Source: an uncultured Pelagibacteraceae bacterium (lineage in GTDB: Bacteria > Pseudomonadota > Alphaproteobacteria > Pelagibacterales > Pelagibacteraceae). Taken from it: a stretch of DNA of 64,000 nucleotides. A program made the position numbers and the translations under genes. The notes beneath the pieces were generated by a model. That model was not told the DNA's origin, did no database searches, and saw only the letters and a program-made list of their open reading frames with translations. Of this stretch, positions 19,662 through 29,196 are shown in pieces; positions within the stretch are counted from its first letter, which is position 1; every line of letters starts with the position of its first letter. The stretch is taken from positions 1 through 64,000 of the forward strand of contig CACNWU010000003.1 of assembly GCA_902624185.1 (NCBI GenBank), given 5' to 3'.

Positions 19662-20471
19662 TTATCCTTCTAACATCTCTCTTGCATCAAAATTCAACTG
19701 TAATTCTTTCCATCTTTCATAACCAGTTGTTGGAACTCTAAGAGGCTGGCAAAGTTTTATAGCTCTTAATGCACTTTCTGCTAAAACTTTGTAAAATCCT
19801 TGTCCTGGTTTATTCATTCTTGCATGATCTAAAATTTCAGAGCTTGTTACAGTTCCATCTGGTTTTAATTGTAATTTTATTCTAACAAGTAAATTTTCAT
19901 TATATGGTAAGCCTAAAGGTATACTCCAACATCCAAATATTTGAGCCTTTAAAGCATCTTCCTCACTCAAAGATAAACCCAAATTTTCAAAATTTTTATC
20001 TTGATCTTGAGTAACTTCGTCAGTTTTTTTTATTGTTTCAGCGGTCTCTATTTTTGATTTATCAATCAAAGCAGCAATATTATTGGGGTCGAATAATTCA
20101 TCTTTTTCAAATTCTGAAACTTGCTTTACTTCATTATCAATTTTCTCTGGATTTTGCTTTTCCTCCTTAATCTTTTCAACCTTTTTTATATTATCATCAG
20201 GTAAAGGTACCGAGTCAGGTTTAATTTTTTTTACTTTTTTTGGTGGCGCTTGTTCAGAGACTAATTTTTTTTCTTTCTCCTTGATTTTTTCGATTATTTT
20301 TTTTGCTTTAGGTGCAAAAGGTATATTAGTTTTTTCAGTAATTTGTATTAATTCAACTGATACTATTGGAGGAAGATCGATTGGCTTTTTAGCTAAGAAA
20401 GGTAGACTCATTGTTGTAATAATTACTAACAATACGTGAAAAAGAGAAGATATTAAAACACTTCTACTCAA
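19662..20471 (-). CDS. tolA: TolA-like energy-transducing protein
   Basis: Inner-membrane protein that spans the periplasm and transmits TolQR force to TolB/Pal. 269 residues, shorter than the E. coli protein (about 420). One N-terminal membrane anchor (about residues 1-25, SVLISSLFHVLLVIITTMSL), then a lysine/glutamate/proline-rich domain (KKIIEKIKEKEKKLVSE and following), then a C-terminal TonB/TolA-like domain (about 175-265: FGCWSIPLGLPYNENLLVRI, LKPDGTVTSSEIL, ALRAIKLCQPLRVP). Two cysteines in the C-terminal domain may pair. The assignment rests on position between tolR and tolB as well as on architecture. Confidence 0.9.
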   Translation of the reverse strand: MSRSVLISSLFHVLLVIITTMSLPFLAKKPIDLPPIVSVELIQITEKTNIPFAPKAKKIIEKIKEKEKKLVSEQAPPKKVKKIKPDSVPLPDDNIKKVEKIKEEKQNPEKIDNEVKQVSEFEKDELFDPNNIAALIDKSKIETAETIKKTDEVTQDQDKNFENLGLSLSEEDALKAQIFGCWSIPLGLPYNENLLVRIKLQLKPDGTVTSSEILDHARMNKPGQGFYKVLAESALRAIKLCQPLRVPTTGYERWKELQLNFDAREMLEG

Positions 20472-20478
20472 TTGAAAT

Positions 20479-20895
20479 TTACCTTTCTTTGTATGGCTCT
20501 GATATTAGAGCAACTTTAGTAAAGCCAGAACCAGAAAGTAAGCCCATTATTTCTAGTACTCTTCCATAATTTATTGATTTATCTCCTCTTACATAAATTC
20601 TTGTATCGGTCCTATTTTTTGAAACTGCAAGAACTTTTGCAATAATTTTTTCATACTCTACTTTTGACTCTTGAATAAAAATTTCTCCTTTTGAATTTAT
20701 TGTTAAAGTTAAAGGTTCTTGTTCTTCTGGAAGTGAGTCTGCAGAACTTTCTGGTAAATCAACCTGTACTCCTACTGTTAATAGAGGTGCTGTAACCATA
20801 AAAATAATTAACAAGACTAACATTACATCTACAAAAGGAGTTACATTTATTTCACTCATTGGTTCTTTTGATGAACGATTTAATTTAAATGCCAT
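20479..20895 (-). CDS. tolR: Tol-Pal motor subunit TolR (ExbD family)
   Basis: Proton-channel component of the TolQR motor. 138 residues with a cytoplasmic N-terminus (MAFKLNRSSKEPMSEINVTPFVDVMLVLLIIFMVTAP): the FVDVMLVLLIIFMV membrane helix (about 22-43) carries the conserved Asp essential for proton use (VDVML). A periplasmic domain follows, with TRIYVRGDKSINYGRVLEIM. Four bp downstream of tolQ; 7 bp before tolA. Confidence 0.96.
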   Translation of the reverse strand: MAFKLNRSSKEPMSEINVTPFVDVMLVLLIIFMVTAPLLTVGVQVDLPESSADSLPEEQEPLTLTINSKGEIFIQESKVEYEKIIAKVLAVSKNRTDTRIYVRGDKSINYGRVLEIMGLLSGSGFTKVALISEPYKER

Positions 20896-20899
20896 CTTT

Positions 20900-21574
20900 T
20901 TAAATTATTGATAGAAATCTTTTTGAAAAATTTTCTAATTTAGAAGAATATTTTTTTGAATCATTATTAAACTTATTGTAAGCTATTACTGCTGGTATTG
21001 CTGCTAGTAATCCTAAAGCAGTTGCAAATAGTGCCTCTGCAATTCCAGGTGCAACAATCGCTAGACTAGTATTTCTTGAGATTGCGATAGATTGAAAAGA
21101 ATTCATTATACCCCAAACAGTTCCAAATAAACCAATGAACGGAGCTGTTGATCCTATAGTAGCAAGGTAAACAAAACCTTTTTCAATTTTTGACATTTGT
21201 TTTTCAATACCAGCTTCCAACATCCCATTCAGCCTATCAATCAAATTTGATCTTGATTTAGTTTTCAGAACACTTTGCATAGACTCTTTAAATAAAACAG
21301 CCATTGGATCTTCTACATTAGAAGGTATACTGTTATAAAATGTCTCGGCTGATTTTGATCTCCAAAATTTTTCCTCAAACTCTTCTGATGACACATTAAT
21401 CTTTTTAAACAATTTAATCTTTTCAATTATTATTGCCCAAGAAAAAATTGAACAAGCTATTAATATTACTATCACTGACTTCACAATAATATCAGCCCTA
21501 ATAAAAAGACTCACTAAAGAGAAATCAGTACTAGATGCTAATCCAATAGCCTGTGAACTTATATCAGCTTCCAT
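20900..21574 (-). CDS. tolQ: Tol-Pal motor subunit TolQ (ExbB/MotA family)
   Basis: Proton-channel partner of TolR. 224 residues with three membrane helices: about 25-48 (IVKSVIVILIACSIFSWAII), about 135-155 (VYLATIGSTAPFIGLFGTVW) and about 170-195 (SLAIVAPGIAEALFATALGLLAAIPA). The TIGSTAPFIGLFGTVWGIM and GIAEALFATALGLLAAIPAV signatures are those of TolQ. First gene of the tol block. In many proteobacteria ruvA, ruvB and ybgC lie just upstream; here only 51 bp separate it from ruvC. Confidence 0.96.
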   Translation of the reverse strand: MEADISSQAIGLASSTDFSLVSLFIRADIIVKSVIVILIACSIFSWAIIIEKIKLFKKINVSSEEFEEKFWRSKSAETFYNSIPSNVEDPMAVLFKESMQSVLKTKSRSNLIDRLNGMLEAGIEKQMSKIEKGFVYLATIGSTAPFIGLFGTVWGIMNSFQSIAISRNTSLAIVAPGIAEALFATALGLLAAIPAVIAYNKFNNDSKKYSSKLENFSKRFLSII

Positions 21575-21625
21575 AATGACTTCTCACACTTAATTGTGTC
21601 ATGATTTTGTCTTTATTGACCTCAG

Positions 21626-22120
21626 TTATTCAACTAATTTTAAAGTTTCATAATAATAATTAGCAATTAACATCGCATCTGCCTTATTTGAATCTTTTTT
21701 TTTGGACAATTGAGATGAAAAGTAGGGAAAAATTTCAATCGCTCTTGTCCTACTTGCATCCTTCTCAGAATTAATTAAACCAAAATATTTTTTCCATTTT
21801 GCAGGTCTAACAAAATAGACTGGTAGCTGCATAGCAGAGCAGATGCCTTTTAATATTCCAAATGATTGGCCAAAATTGAACATGCTAGTAACACCTTGTC
21901 CAGGCATAGCTGACACTTGCTCAATGACTACTCTGACTTCAATGTTATTCCATTTATTTAATCTATTTAATATTTCATTATAAATTTGAGAGCCATTAAC
22001 TTGTCTTTTATTTTTTTTGCCCTCAGTCATTGTTGGCATTTCAACAACGTCTAAAATTTTACCATCTTTTAAAAAACAAATTGAACCAGATATTCCAGGA
22101 TCTATTCCAATAATTAACAT
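21626..22120 (-). CDS. ruvC: Holliday junction resolvase RuvC
   Basis: Dimeric endonuclease that cuts four-way junctions made in recombination. 164 residues, normal length. Acidic catalytic residues can be placed: D7 in IGIDPGISGSICFL, E in VVIEQVSAMPGQGVTSMFNFG, and D in KADAMLIANYY near the C-terminus; the intervening FGQSFGILKGI loop is typical. The usual downstream partners ruvA and ruvB are not between it and tolQ, nor elsewhere in this window. Confidence 0.95.
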   Translation of the reverse strand: MLIIGIDPGISGSICFLKDGKILDVVEMPTMTEGKKNKRQVNGSQIYNEILNRLNKWNNIEVRVVIEQVSAMPGQGVTSMFNFGQSFGILKGICSAMQLPVYFVRPAKWKKYFGLINSEKDASRTRAIEIFPYFSSQLSKKKDSNKADAMLIANYYYETLKLVE

Positions 22121-22123
22121 AAT

Positions 22124-22846
22124 TTATTTTATAAATTCAGCGTTAGAGTAAATACTTTGCACATCATCATCTTCCTCTAATGTCTCAAAGAAATTAATTA
22201 AATCCTCGTTTTTTTCTTTAGAAATTTCAACACTATTAAGTGGAAGCCATTCAATTTCTGTCGATATAAAGTTACTAATTTTTTTTTCCAATTCTTTTTT
22301 TACATTATAAATATTATTTACTGAACATTGTATTTCGTGAAAACTTTCATTTGATCTACATTCGTCTGCACCAGCTTCAATAGCTAATTCAAATATATGT
22401 TCATCTGAAATCTCTTTTTTGTCAATTTTGATAATTCCCAATTGGTTAAAATTGTGAGAGGCAGAACCTTGAGTTCCGAGGCTTCCACCAGCTTTTTGAA
22501 ATATTGTTCTAATATTTGAGGCAGTTCTGTTTTTATTGTCTGTGAGAGCTTCAACAATAACTGCTACTTTCTCTGGTCCAAAACCTTCATATCTTAAACT
22601 TTCAAAATTCAATTCAGTATTCATAGAAGATTTATCAATGGCTCTCTCAATATTGTCTTTTGGCATATTTGCAGATCTAGCTGCTTGTATCGCGGATCTC
22701 AACCTTGCATTCATTGAGGGATCTTTTTCACCTAATTTTGCTGCAACTGTAATTTCTTTTGAAAGCTTTGAAAAAATCTTAGATCTCTGCTTATCTGCTT
22801 TACCTTTTTTGTGTTTAATTCCTGCCCAATGTGAATGACCTGCCAT
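22124..22846 (-). CDS. yebC: YebC/PmpR family protein
   Basis: Conserved cytosolic protein, described as a transcriptional regulator in some bacteria and more recently as a translation factor at proline-rich stretches. 240 residues. The N-terminal signature is MAGHSHWAGIKHKKGKADKQ, where many homologues have MAGHSKW(A/N)NI; further IFSKLSKEITVAAKLGEKDP, LRSAIQAARSANMPKDNIERAI, YEGFGPEKVAVIVEALTDN and GGSLGTQGSASHNF. Upstream of ruvC as in most proteobacteria (3 bp gap). Confidence 0.95.
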   Translation of the reverse strand: MAGHSHWAGIKHKKGKADKQRSKIFSKLSKEITVAAKLGEKDPSMNARLRSAIQAARSANMPKDNIERAIDKSSMNTELNFESLRYEGFGPEKVAVIVEALTDNKNRTASNIRTIFQKAGGSLGTQGSASHNFNQLGIIKIDKKEISDEHIFELAIEAGADECRSNESFHEIQCSVNNIYNVKKELEKKISNFISTEIEWLPLNSVEISKEKNEDLINFFETLEEDDDVQSIYSNAEFIK

Positions 22847-22855
22847 AAAATATAA

Positions 22856-23659
22856 TTAAGTATTTTTTAACTGACCTCCAAAAATATAACTTACTGCTTT
22901 GTTTGCTAATCCTGTTTGTATATCACAATCAACAATAACACCACTTAAAGTAGCTTCTCCTGTAGCAGGAAAATGTTTAATTGAATCTTTTTTTAAAAAT
23001 CTATTTAAGGAATTATCTTTATTCATTCCTATAACAGAGTCATAATCACCACACATGCCGGCATCAGTTTGATATGCTGTGCCATTTTTTAAAATTCGAG
23101 TATCATTTGTGGGTACGTGTGTATGAGTTCCAACAACAAGAGTTGCTTTACCATCAAAAAAATGTCCAATAGCGTTTTTCTCACTAGTAATTTCGCCATG
23201 AAAGTCGACTATTAAAATATCATAATCTTTTTTTAACTTGTGATTTTCCAAAAACTTTTTTGCAGTTACAAAAACATCATCACATTTTTTCATAAAAACA
23301 TTTCCCATTAAATTAAGAACCCCAATTCTCATATTTGCCCCTAAAGAATAAATTTCAAATCCTTTCCCTGGTGCTGGTTCAAATAAATTTTTTGGTCGTA
23401 GTAATCGGTTTTCTTTATCGATAAAATTCATTATATCTTTTTGATCCCAAACATGATTACCTGTTGTGATTACATTCACACCAGAGCTAAAAAAATCTGT
23501 ACAAATTTCTTTGGTTAACCCAACACCTGCTTCAGCAGCATTTTCACCATTTGCAATTACAAAATCAATTTTATTCAATTTAATTTGGTCTGAAAGATTA
23601 TTAATGATCTTTGAACAACCAGAAATTCCGACCACATCTCCTAAAAATAATATTCTCAT
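22856..23659 (-). CDS. YmdB-family metallophosphoesterase
   Basis: Calcineurin-like phosphoesterase of the TIGR00282/YmdB group; the B. subtilis member cleaves 2',3'-cyclic nucleotides. 267 residues. Metal-binding residues are visible: MRILFLGDVVGISG (GD), FVIANGENAAEAG (N/E), ITTGNHVWDQKD (GNHxWD), DFHGEITSEKNAIGHFFDGK (H/E) and VVGTHTHVPTND (GTHTHVxT). The cellular role in this lineage is not known. One base of gap to the folate gene upstream; 9 bp before yebC. Confidence 0.9.
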   Translation of the reverse strand: MRILFLGDVVGISGCSKIINNLSDQIKLNKIDFVIANGENAAEAGVGLTKEICTDFFSSGVNVITTGNHVWDQKDIMNFIDKENRLLRPKNLFEPAPGKGFEIYSLGANMRIGVLNLMGNVFMKKCDDVFVTAKKFLENHKLKKDYDILIVDFHGEITSEKNAIGHFFDGKATLVVGTHTHVPTNDTRILKNGTAYQTDAGMCGDYDSVIGMNKDNSLNRFLKKDSIKHFPATGEATLSGVIVDCDIQTGLANKAVSYIFGGQLKNT

Positions 23660-24196
23660 TTAACTATTTTCTGTTACCACAAAATCTAATTTAATATCAT
23701 GTTTATTAATTGGTATCTTTTTTACTTTTTGAAAAGAATAAGCTAAACCAATCGTTATTATATTTTTTCTTTTTTTAATTTTTTTTAAATATCTATCGTA
23801 AAAACCTCCACCGTAACCAACTCTATTTAAGTTTTTATCAAAGGCTATTAAAGGAACTAATAAGATTCCCGGATAAAGAATTTTATTGGAAGTGGGCTCA
23901 GGAATTCCATAATGATTTATTGATAGTGGGTCTTTTGTTGACCAGTGAAAAAAATCCATCTGGGAATTTTCTCTAACTTTTGGCAATGAAATTTGATAAT
24001 TTCTTCTCTCAAATTGATTTAAAATACTATTAGCATCGATCTCAAAGTTATATGGATAATATCCTCCAATAATTTTACTTGTAATTTTGTTTTTTTTTAA
24101 AATTTTTACAATGTGTCTAAAATTTATCTTTAAAGATTGAAGACCTTTTTTTTTTCGAATTTTAAGTAAATTTTTTCTTATTTCAGATTTATTCAC
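23660..24196 (-). CDS. 5-formyltetrahydrofolate cyclo-ligase family protein
   Basis: Converts 5-formyl-THF to 5,10-methenyl-THF with ATP. 178 residues, usual length. Seen: the N-terminal basic helix KSEIRKNLLKIRKKKG, IIGGYYPYNFEIDANSIL, LSLPKV-type strand (ISLPKVRENSQMDFFHW), GILLVPLIAFDKNLNRVGYGGGFYDRYLKK with the conserved GxGGGxYDRxL signature. Sits directly after zapA (9 bp), a classic zapA-fau pairing, but without room for the 6S RNA gene usually found between them. Confidence 0.92.
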   Translation of the reverse strand: MNKSEIRKNLLKIRKKKGLQSLKINFRHIVKILKKNKITSKIIGGYYPYNFEIDANSILNQFERRNYQISLPKVRENSQMDFFHWSTKDPLSINHYGIPEPTSNKILYPGILLVPLIAFDKNLNRVGYGGGFYDRYLKKIKKRKNIITIGLAYSFQKVKKIPINKHDIKLDFVVTENS

Positions 24197-24205
24197 GGTG
24201 ATTTA

Positions 24206-24649
24206 CTAAGATAAATTTTCTAAGTTCGCTTTATCAACGAAACTTGAAATCTCGTCAGCAGCTTCATCAATTAGTTTTTCGTAGTTTTTTTGATTTTCTT
24301 CTATTTCATTTTTTAATTTGAAGTGATCTTTATTTAACTCATTAATTTCTCTCTCCTTTTTATCTTTATACTCATAAATCAAAGATTTAAGCTCTTTAAA
24401 TTTATTTGAAAGATTTCTCAATTCATCTTTTTTTTGTTCAACTTTTTTTTTTGTTTCGTAATACTCATCCATAACTTTTACCGCAGTAATTAATAAAAGT
24501 TTATTTTCACCTAAATTTCCTAAATCATTTTTCAAATTATTGAATTTTTGATTTATCTGGATTAATAATTCCTCTAAATGTTCTTCTTGGCCGTCTTCAC
24601 AAGACAATAAAAACTCTTTGCCATTAAATTTAATACTTACGTTTGCCAT
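24206..24649 (-). CDS. zapA: Cell division protein ZapA-like
   Basis: Small FtsZ-bundling protein. 147 residues. The N-terminal ZapA fold is recognisable (VSIKFNGKEFLLSCEDGQEEHLEELLIQINQKFN), then KLLLITAVKVMDEYYETKKK, followed by a long coiled coil (about 70-140, rich in K/E/L heptads). Longer coiled coil than E. coli ZapA (109 residues). Overlaps the upstream coiled-coil gene by 13 nt. Name based on the N-terminal domain and on fau adjacency. Confidence 0.85.
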   Translation of the reverse strand: MANVSIKFNGKEFLLSCEDGQEEHLEELLIQINQKFNNLKNDLGNLGENKLLLITAVKVMDEYYETKKKVEQKKDELRNLSNKFKELKSLIYEYKDKKEREINELNKDHFKLKNEIEENQKNYEKLIDEAADEISSFVDKANLENLS

Positions 24650-24960
24650 TTATCTATTTCATCCAATAAAGTATCTGTTTCTTGATTTAATTCATCAATT
24701 TTTTCTGAAAATTCCATTTGTTTTTTTTGCTCAATTTTTTCCTGGTTACGAAATTCATCTAATTTTTTACTTAAATCATTATAATCGTTCTCTAAACTTT
24801 TATATTTATCCTCCAAATCCTTTTTTTCAATTTCTAATTGATTTTTTTGATTGCTTAAATTTTCAATATTCTTTTTTATATCTGGGTTTTTAAGATTTAA
24901 ATTTTTTAATTTTGTTAAGGCTAAATTAAGTTTTTTTTCTTTTTCGTTCACAGATTTCAT
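24637..24960 (-). CDS. Small coiled-coil protein upstream of zapA
   Basis: 107 residues, almost entirely predicted coiled coil (KLNLALTKLKNLNLKNPDIK, LEIEKKDLEDKYKSLENDYN, FRNQEKIEQKKQMEFSEKID). No enzymatic motif, signal or membrane segment. In other alphaproteobacteria a small coiled-coil (DUF4164-type) gene sits beside zapA; I place it there by architecture and position only. Overlap of 13 nt with zapA suggests coupling and a shared role in division. Divergent from tkt with a 55-bp gap. Confidence 0.7.
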   Translation of the reverse strand: MKSVNEKEKKLNLALTKLKNLNLKNPDIKKNIENLSNQKNQLEIEKKDLEDKYKSLENDYNDLSKKLDEFRNQEKIEQKKQMEFSEKIDELNQETDTLLDEIDKWQT

Positions 24961-25015
24961 ATATATATGTTTATATTATTAAATAGAATCTTCTTAGTCT
25001 AGACAGGATAATTTT

Positions 25016-27019
25016 TTGAGTAAACAATATAAAGAATTAGCTAATTGTATAAGATTTTTGTCCATTGATGCTGTTCAAAAAGCTAATTCAGGTCATCCTG
25101 GAATGCCAATGGGCATGGCGGATGTTGTAACTGTTCTTTTCAAAGATTTTTTGAATTTTAATCCAAATAATCCAAGTTGGATAAATAGAGACAGATTTGT
25201 TCTTTCTGCGGGACATGGATCTATGTTACTTTATTCTCTTCTTTATCTAACTGGCTACAAAAGTGTTTCATTAAATGATATTAAAAATTTTAGACAGTTA
25301 GATTCAATTTGTGCTGGCCATCCAGAATATCATCCAAATACTGGAATAGAAACAACCACTGGACCTTTGGGACAAGGAATATCAAATGCTGTTGGTTTTG
25401 CAATTTCAGAAGAAATTTTAAAAAAACAAGTTGGAAAAAAAATAATTGATCATAAAACCTATGTTTTAGCTGGTGATGGTTGTTTGATGGAAGGGATTAG
25501 TCATGAGGCTTTAAGTCTTGCAGGACACCTTAAGTTAAAAAATCTTATTTTACTTTTTGATAATAATTCTATTTCAATTGATGGGCCAACTAGCTTGGCA
25601 GTTTCAGATGATCATGAAAAAAGATTCAAAAGTTATGGATGGGATTATTTAAAAATAAACGGTCATGACTTTAAAGAGATATCAAAGGCTCTTAAAAAAG
25701 CACAAAAATCAAAAAAACCTATTGCTATTTCATGTAAAACAACAATCGGATATGGATCGCCTAATAAAGGTGGTAAAGCTTCATCACATGGAAGTCCTCT
25801 AGGCGATGAGGAAATTAAATTAGTCAGAAAAAAACTAAAATGGAATAATAGTGCTTTTGAAATTCCAAAAAAATTAAATGAAGAGTGGAAATTAATTGGA
25901 GCTAAAGCCTCAAAAAAAGCGGAGAAGCATGAAAAAGTTTATATAAATAAAATTAAGAAATTAGGTTGGCTAGGATGGTCAATATCAAATAAATTTAAAA
26001 AAGATTTTCCCCCAGGATATAATTTTTCAAGGGATGCTATTATTGGTTCGATTGAAAAGGCAAAAGTAGACTATTTAAAAACTTTAGAGCCTATGGCAAC
26101 AAGAAAATGCTCTGAAAAATTTTTAGAAATTGTTTCAAAGCTACCAAGTTTAATTGGTGGTTCAGCAGACCTAGCTGGTTCAAATAATACAAAAACTAAA
26201 AATCATAAAATTATAAAACCAAATGACTTTTCGGGAAATTATATTCATTATGGAGTAAGAGAGCATGCAATGTGCGGAATAATGAATGGTATTTCACTTC
26301 ATAGTGGATTAATACCATATGGTGGTACCTTTTTAATTTTTAGTGATTATTGTAAACCATCAATCAGATTATCTGCGATGATGAAACAAAAAGTTATTTA
26401 CGTTTTTACTCATGATTCAATTGGCTTAGGAGAAGACGGTCCAACGCATCAACCAATTGAACAATTAACTAGCTTAAGATCAATTCCAAATTTAAATGTT
26501 TTTAGACCAGCCGATTTTATTGAAACATTTGAGTGTTGGCAGAAAGCTCTTGAAAGTGAAAGTTCTCCAAGCGTTATTGCTCTTACTAGGCAAGCCATTA
26601 ATCCTATAAGAATTAAAGTTTCTTCCGAGAATAAGTCATCATTAGGAGCATATGAGTTTTTAAGGTCTGGTGATGATATAAAAATAACAATAATAGCATC
26701 TGGGTCTGAAACAAGTTTAGCAAGTGATGTTTGTCATAAATTAGCCACAGAGAATATTTATTCAAAAGTAATATCAATGCCTTGCCAGGAATTATTTGAT
26801 CAACAAAGCAAAGATTATAAAAACAAAATTTTAACCGAAACTGAGTTAATTGTTTCAATAGAGGCCTCTGAAACTCATTATTGGAAAAAGTACACAGGAT
26901 TAAATGGATTGAGTTTTGGAATTAATGATTTTGGAAAAAGTGCACCATATAAAGAAATCTACAATCATTTTGGATTGGATGCCGATAATATAATTAAAGA
27001 GATTAAAAAGAAATTATGA
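25016..27019 (+). CDS. tkt: Transketolase
   Basis: ThDP enzyme of the non-oxidative pentose phosphate pathway. 667 residues. Seen: [35 protein letters not shown], the ThDP-binding [20 protein letters not shown]...[22 protein letters not shown], and in the second half [15 protein letters not shown] and [20 protein letters not shown]. The start is TTG at 25016 (MSKQYKEL); no ATG in frame nearby fits, and an AGGATAA stretch sits about 5 bp upstream as ribosome-binding site. It opens the tkt-gap-pgk-fba run and overlaps gap by 4 nt (ATGA). Confidence 0.96.
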   Translation: MSKQYKELANCIRFLSIDAVQKANSGHPGMPMGMADVVTVLFKDFLNFNPNNPSWINRDRFVLSAGHGSMLLYSLLYLTGYKSVSLNDIKNFRQLDSICAGHPEYHPNTGIETTTGPLGQGISNAVGFAISEEILKKQVGKKIIDHKTYVLAGDGCLMEGISHEALSLAGHLKLKNLILLFDNNSISIDGPTSLAVSDDHEKRFKSYGWDYLKINGHDFKEISKALKKAQKSKKPIAISCKTTIGYGSPNKGGKASSHGSPLGDEEIKLVRKKLKWNNSAFEIPKKLNEEWKLIGAKASKKAEKHEKVYINKIKKLGWLGWSISNKFKKDFPPGYNFSRDAIIGSIEKAKVDYLKTLEPMATRKCSEKFLEIVSKLPSLIGGSADLAGSNNTKTKNHKIIKPNDFSGNYIHYGVREHAMCGIMNGISLHSGLIPYGGTFLIFSDYCKPSIRLSAMMKQKVIYVFTHDSIGLGEDGPTHQPIEQLTSLRSIPNLNVFRPADFIETFECWQKALESESSPSVIALTRQAINPIRIKVSSENKSSLGAYEFLRSGDDIKITIIASGSETSLASDVCHKLATENIYSKVISMPCQELFDQQSKDYKNKILTETELIVSIEASETHYWKKYTGLNGLSFGINDFGKSAPYKEIYNHFGLDADNIIKEIKKKL

Positions 27020-28017
27020 AAATAAAAATTGGAATAAATGGAATGGGCAGAATTGGAAGAATGATTGTTCGATCTATAATAGAAAATAATTACGAAAATT
27101 TTGAGATTAAACATATTAATAATAGAACAAATTCTGAAGCTTGTTCCGCTCTATTAAAATATGACTCAATTCATGGAAAATTTAATGCGAATATAGATTT
27201 TGATGATAAACACCTAATCATCAACAAAACTAAAATTACATTTAGTCAAGAAACAGATTTGAAAAATATTAATTGGAAAAAATATGATGTGGATTACGTT
27301 TTCGAATGCACTGGAAAATTTAACTCGAAAGATAAATTAGAGCCTCACCTAAATAATGGAGCAAAAAAGGTTATTGTTTCAGCTCCTTGTAAAAATGCAG
27401 ATAAAACTATTGTGTTTGGAGTGAATGAGACAGAATTAAAAAAAAATGACAAAGTAATTTCTGCTGCATCATGTACAACTAATTGTCTTGCACCAGTTGC
27501 TCATGTTCTAAATGAAAATTTTGAAATTGAAAAAGGTTTTATGACAACAATTCATGCTTTTACAAGTGATCAGAGAATTTTAGATAATTCCCATAAAGAT
27601 CCAAGGAGGGCTCGCTCTGCAAGCCAATCTATTGTACCAACATCAACTGGTGCATCAAAAACAATTGGTGAAATTATCCCTTCTTTAAAGGGAAAATTAG
27701 AAGGGATAGCGATGAGAGTACCTACTCCAAACGTTTCTTTGGTAGAACTTGTTTTTTGTACAAAAAAAGAGTTAAGTGTTGAAAAAATTAACTTAGCATT
27801 TCAAAATTTTAGTAAAAAAAATAATATTCTTGAAATAACTAAAGAAAAGTTAGTATCAATAGACTTTAATCACAACCCCGCATCATCTATTGTTGATGCA
27901 AATTTGACTAATGTTGTAGGCAAAAATATGGGCAAAATTTCTGCTTGGTATGATAATGAATGGGGCTTTTCAAATAGAATGTGTGACATAGCAGTCTATC
28001 TTCACAAAATTTCTTAA
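27016..28017 (+). CDS. gap: Glyceraldehyde-3-phosphate dehydrogenase
   Basis: Interconverts glyceraldehyde 3-phosphate and 1,3-bisphosphoglycerate. 333 residues. The Rossmann motif is INGMGRIGR; catalytic Cys is in [45 protein letters not shown] and [13 protein letters not shown] follow. Asn is present at the position after the second strand (HINNRT) where NAD-specific enzymes usually carry Asp; cofactor preference is therefore unclear from this alone. Overlaps tkt by 4 nt and pgk by 1 nt. Confidence 0.96.
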   Translation: MKIKIGINGMGRIGRMIVRSIIENNYENFEIKHINNRTNSEACSALLKYDSIHGKFNANIDFDDKHLIINKTKITFSQETDLKNINWKKYDVDYVFECTGKFNSKDKLEPHLNNGAKKVIVSAPCKNADKTIVFGVNETELKKNDKVISAASCTTNCLAPVAHVLNENFEIEKGFMTTIHAFTSDQRILDNSHKDPRRARSASQSIVPTSTGASKTIGEIIPSLKGKLEGIAMRVPTPNVSLVELVFCTKKELSVEKINLAFQNFSKKNNILEITKEKLVSIDFNHNPASSIVDANLTNVVGKNMGKISAWYDNEWGFSNRMCDIAVYLHKIS

Positions 28018-29195
28018 TGATTAATATTAAAGATCAAGAAAATCTTAGTCAGAAAAAAGTTTTGTTAAGGCTTGATTTAAATGTTCCGTTAAAAAATGGT
28101 TTAATCACCGATGAAACAAGAATAGATAAGATTGTTCCTGTGATTAATTTTTTGATTGAAAAAAAATCAAAAATTATAATTGTCTCACATGTCGGGAGAC
28201 CAAAAGGTGAAGTAAACGAAAATCTTTCGCTGAAACCAATTTGTTTAAATTTAGAGAAGAAAATTAATAAAAAAATCAAACTACTTAATGATAATATTTA
28301 TGAATTAAAAAAAGATGATTTATTTATGAGTCCTGATGATCAAATAGTCTTTTTAGAAAATATAAGATTTTATAAAGAAGAGGAAAAAAATGAGACAACA
28401 TTTGCAAAACATTTAGCTAGCTTAGCTGATTTATATGTAAATGATGCTTTTTCTTGCTCCCATAGGGCTCACGCATCTATAAGCAAAATTACAGAATTTA
28501 TTCCATCATTTGCTGGACTACAATTGGAAACGGAAATAAATGCTTTAAAAAAAGTCACAACAGAAATCAAAAAACCAACTACTTGTATTATCGGAGGATC
28601 AAAAATTTCAACAAAAATTGGGGTAATTAAAAATTTAATTCCTAAATTTGACAACATTATAATTGTTGGAGGGATGGCCAATAACATTCTTAGTCACAAA
28701 GGAAATAAAATTGGTAAATCAATTAGAGAGGAAGATTGTGAAATAATAATAAATGAAATTTTTGAAACTTCAAAAAATTACTCTTGCGAAATCATATATC
28801 CTAAAGATGTAATGATTGGAAAAAATACAGAAGGTGCTTCTCAAGTGAAAGAATTAGGCGAGATTCAAGATGATGATTTAATATTAGATATAGGGCCAAA
28901 AACAGTGAATAAAATTAAAAGTATTATCGAAACTAGCAAAACAATTCTATGGAATGGTCCAGCTGGCTATTTTGAAAACCCAAATTTTGCTAATGGAAGT
29001 TATGAAATTGCAAAAACCATAATAAAAAAAAATAAAGAAAGATCAATTTACTCTGTTGTTGGAGGTGGAGATACCATAGCCTTAATAAACCAAATCAACT
29101 TGACTCAAGATTTCAACTTTGTTTCAACTGCTGGTGGAGCATTTTTAGAATATCTTGAAGGAAAAGAACTTCCTGGTATAAAAGCTTTAAACTAA
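28017..29195 (+). CDS. pgk: Phosphoglycerate kinase
   Basis: Transfers phosphate between 1,3-bisphosphoglycerate and ADP. 392 residues, normal. Seen: VLLRLDLNVPLKNGLITDETRI, IIVSHVGRPKGEVNE, FLENIRFYKEEEKNE, YVNDAFSCSHRAHAS, CIIGGSKISTKIGVIKNL, DIGPKTVNKI, TILWNGPAGYFENPNF and the nucleotide-binding GGGDTIALINQ. Shares one base with the gap stop; one base before fba. Confidence 0.97.
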   Translation: MINIKDQENLSQKKVLLRLDLNVPLKNGLITDETRIDKIVPVINFLIEKKSKIIIVSHVGRPKGEVNENLSLKPICLNLEKKINKKIKLLNDNIYELKKDDLFMSPDDQIVFLENIRFYKEEEKNETTFAKHLASLADLYVNDAFSCSHRAHASISKITEFIPSFAGLQLETEINALKKVTTEIKKPTTCIIGGSKISTKIGVIKNLIPKFDNIIIVGGMANNILSHKGNKIGKSIREEDCEIIINEIFETSKNYSCEIIYPKDVMIGKNTEGASQVKELGEIQDDDLILDIGPKTVNKIKSIIETSKTILWNGPAGYFENPNFANGSYEIAKTIIKKNKERSIYSVVGGGDTIALINQINLTQDFNFVSTAGGAFLEYLEGKELPGIKALN

Positions 29196-29196
29196 A

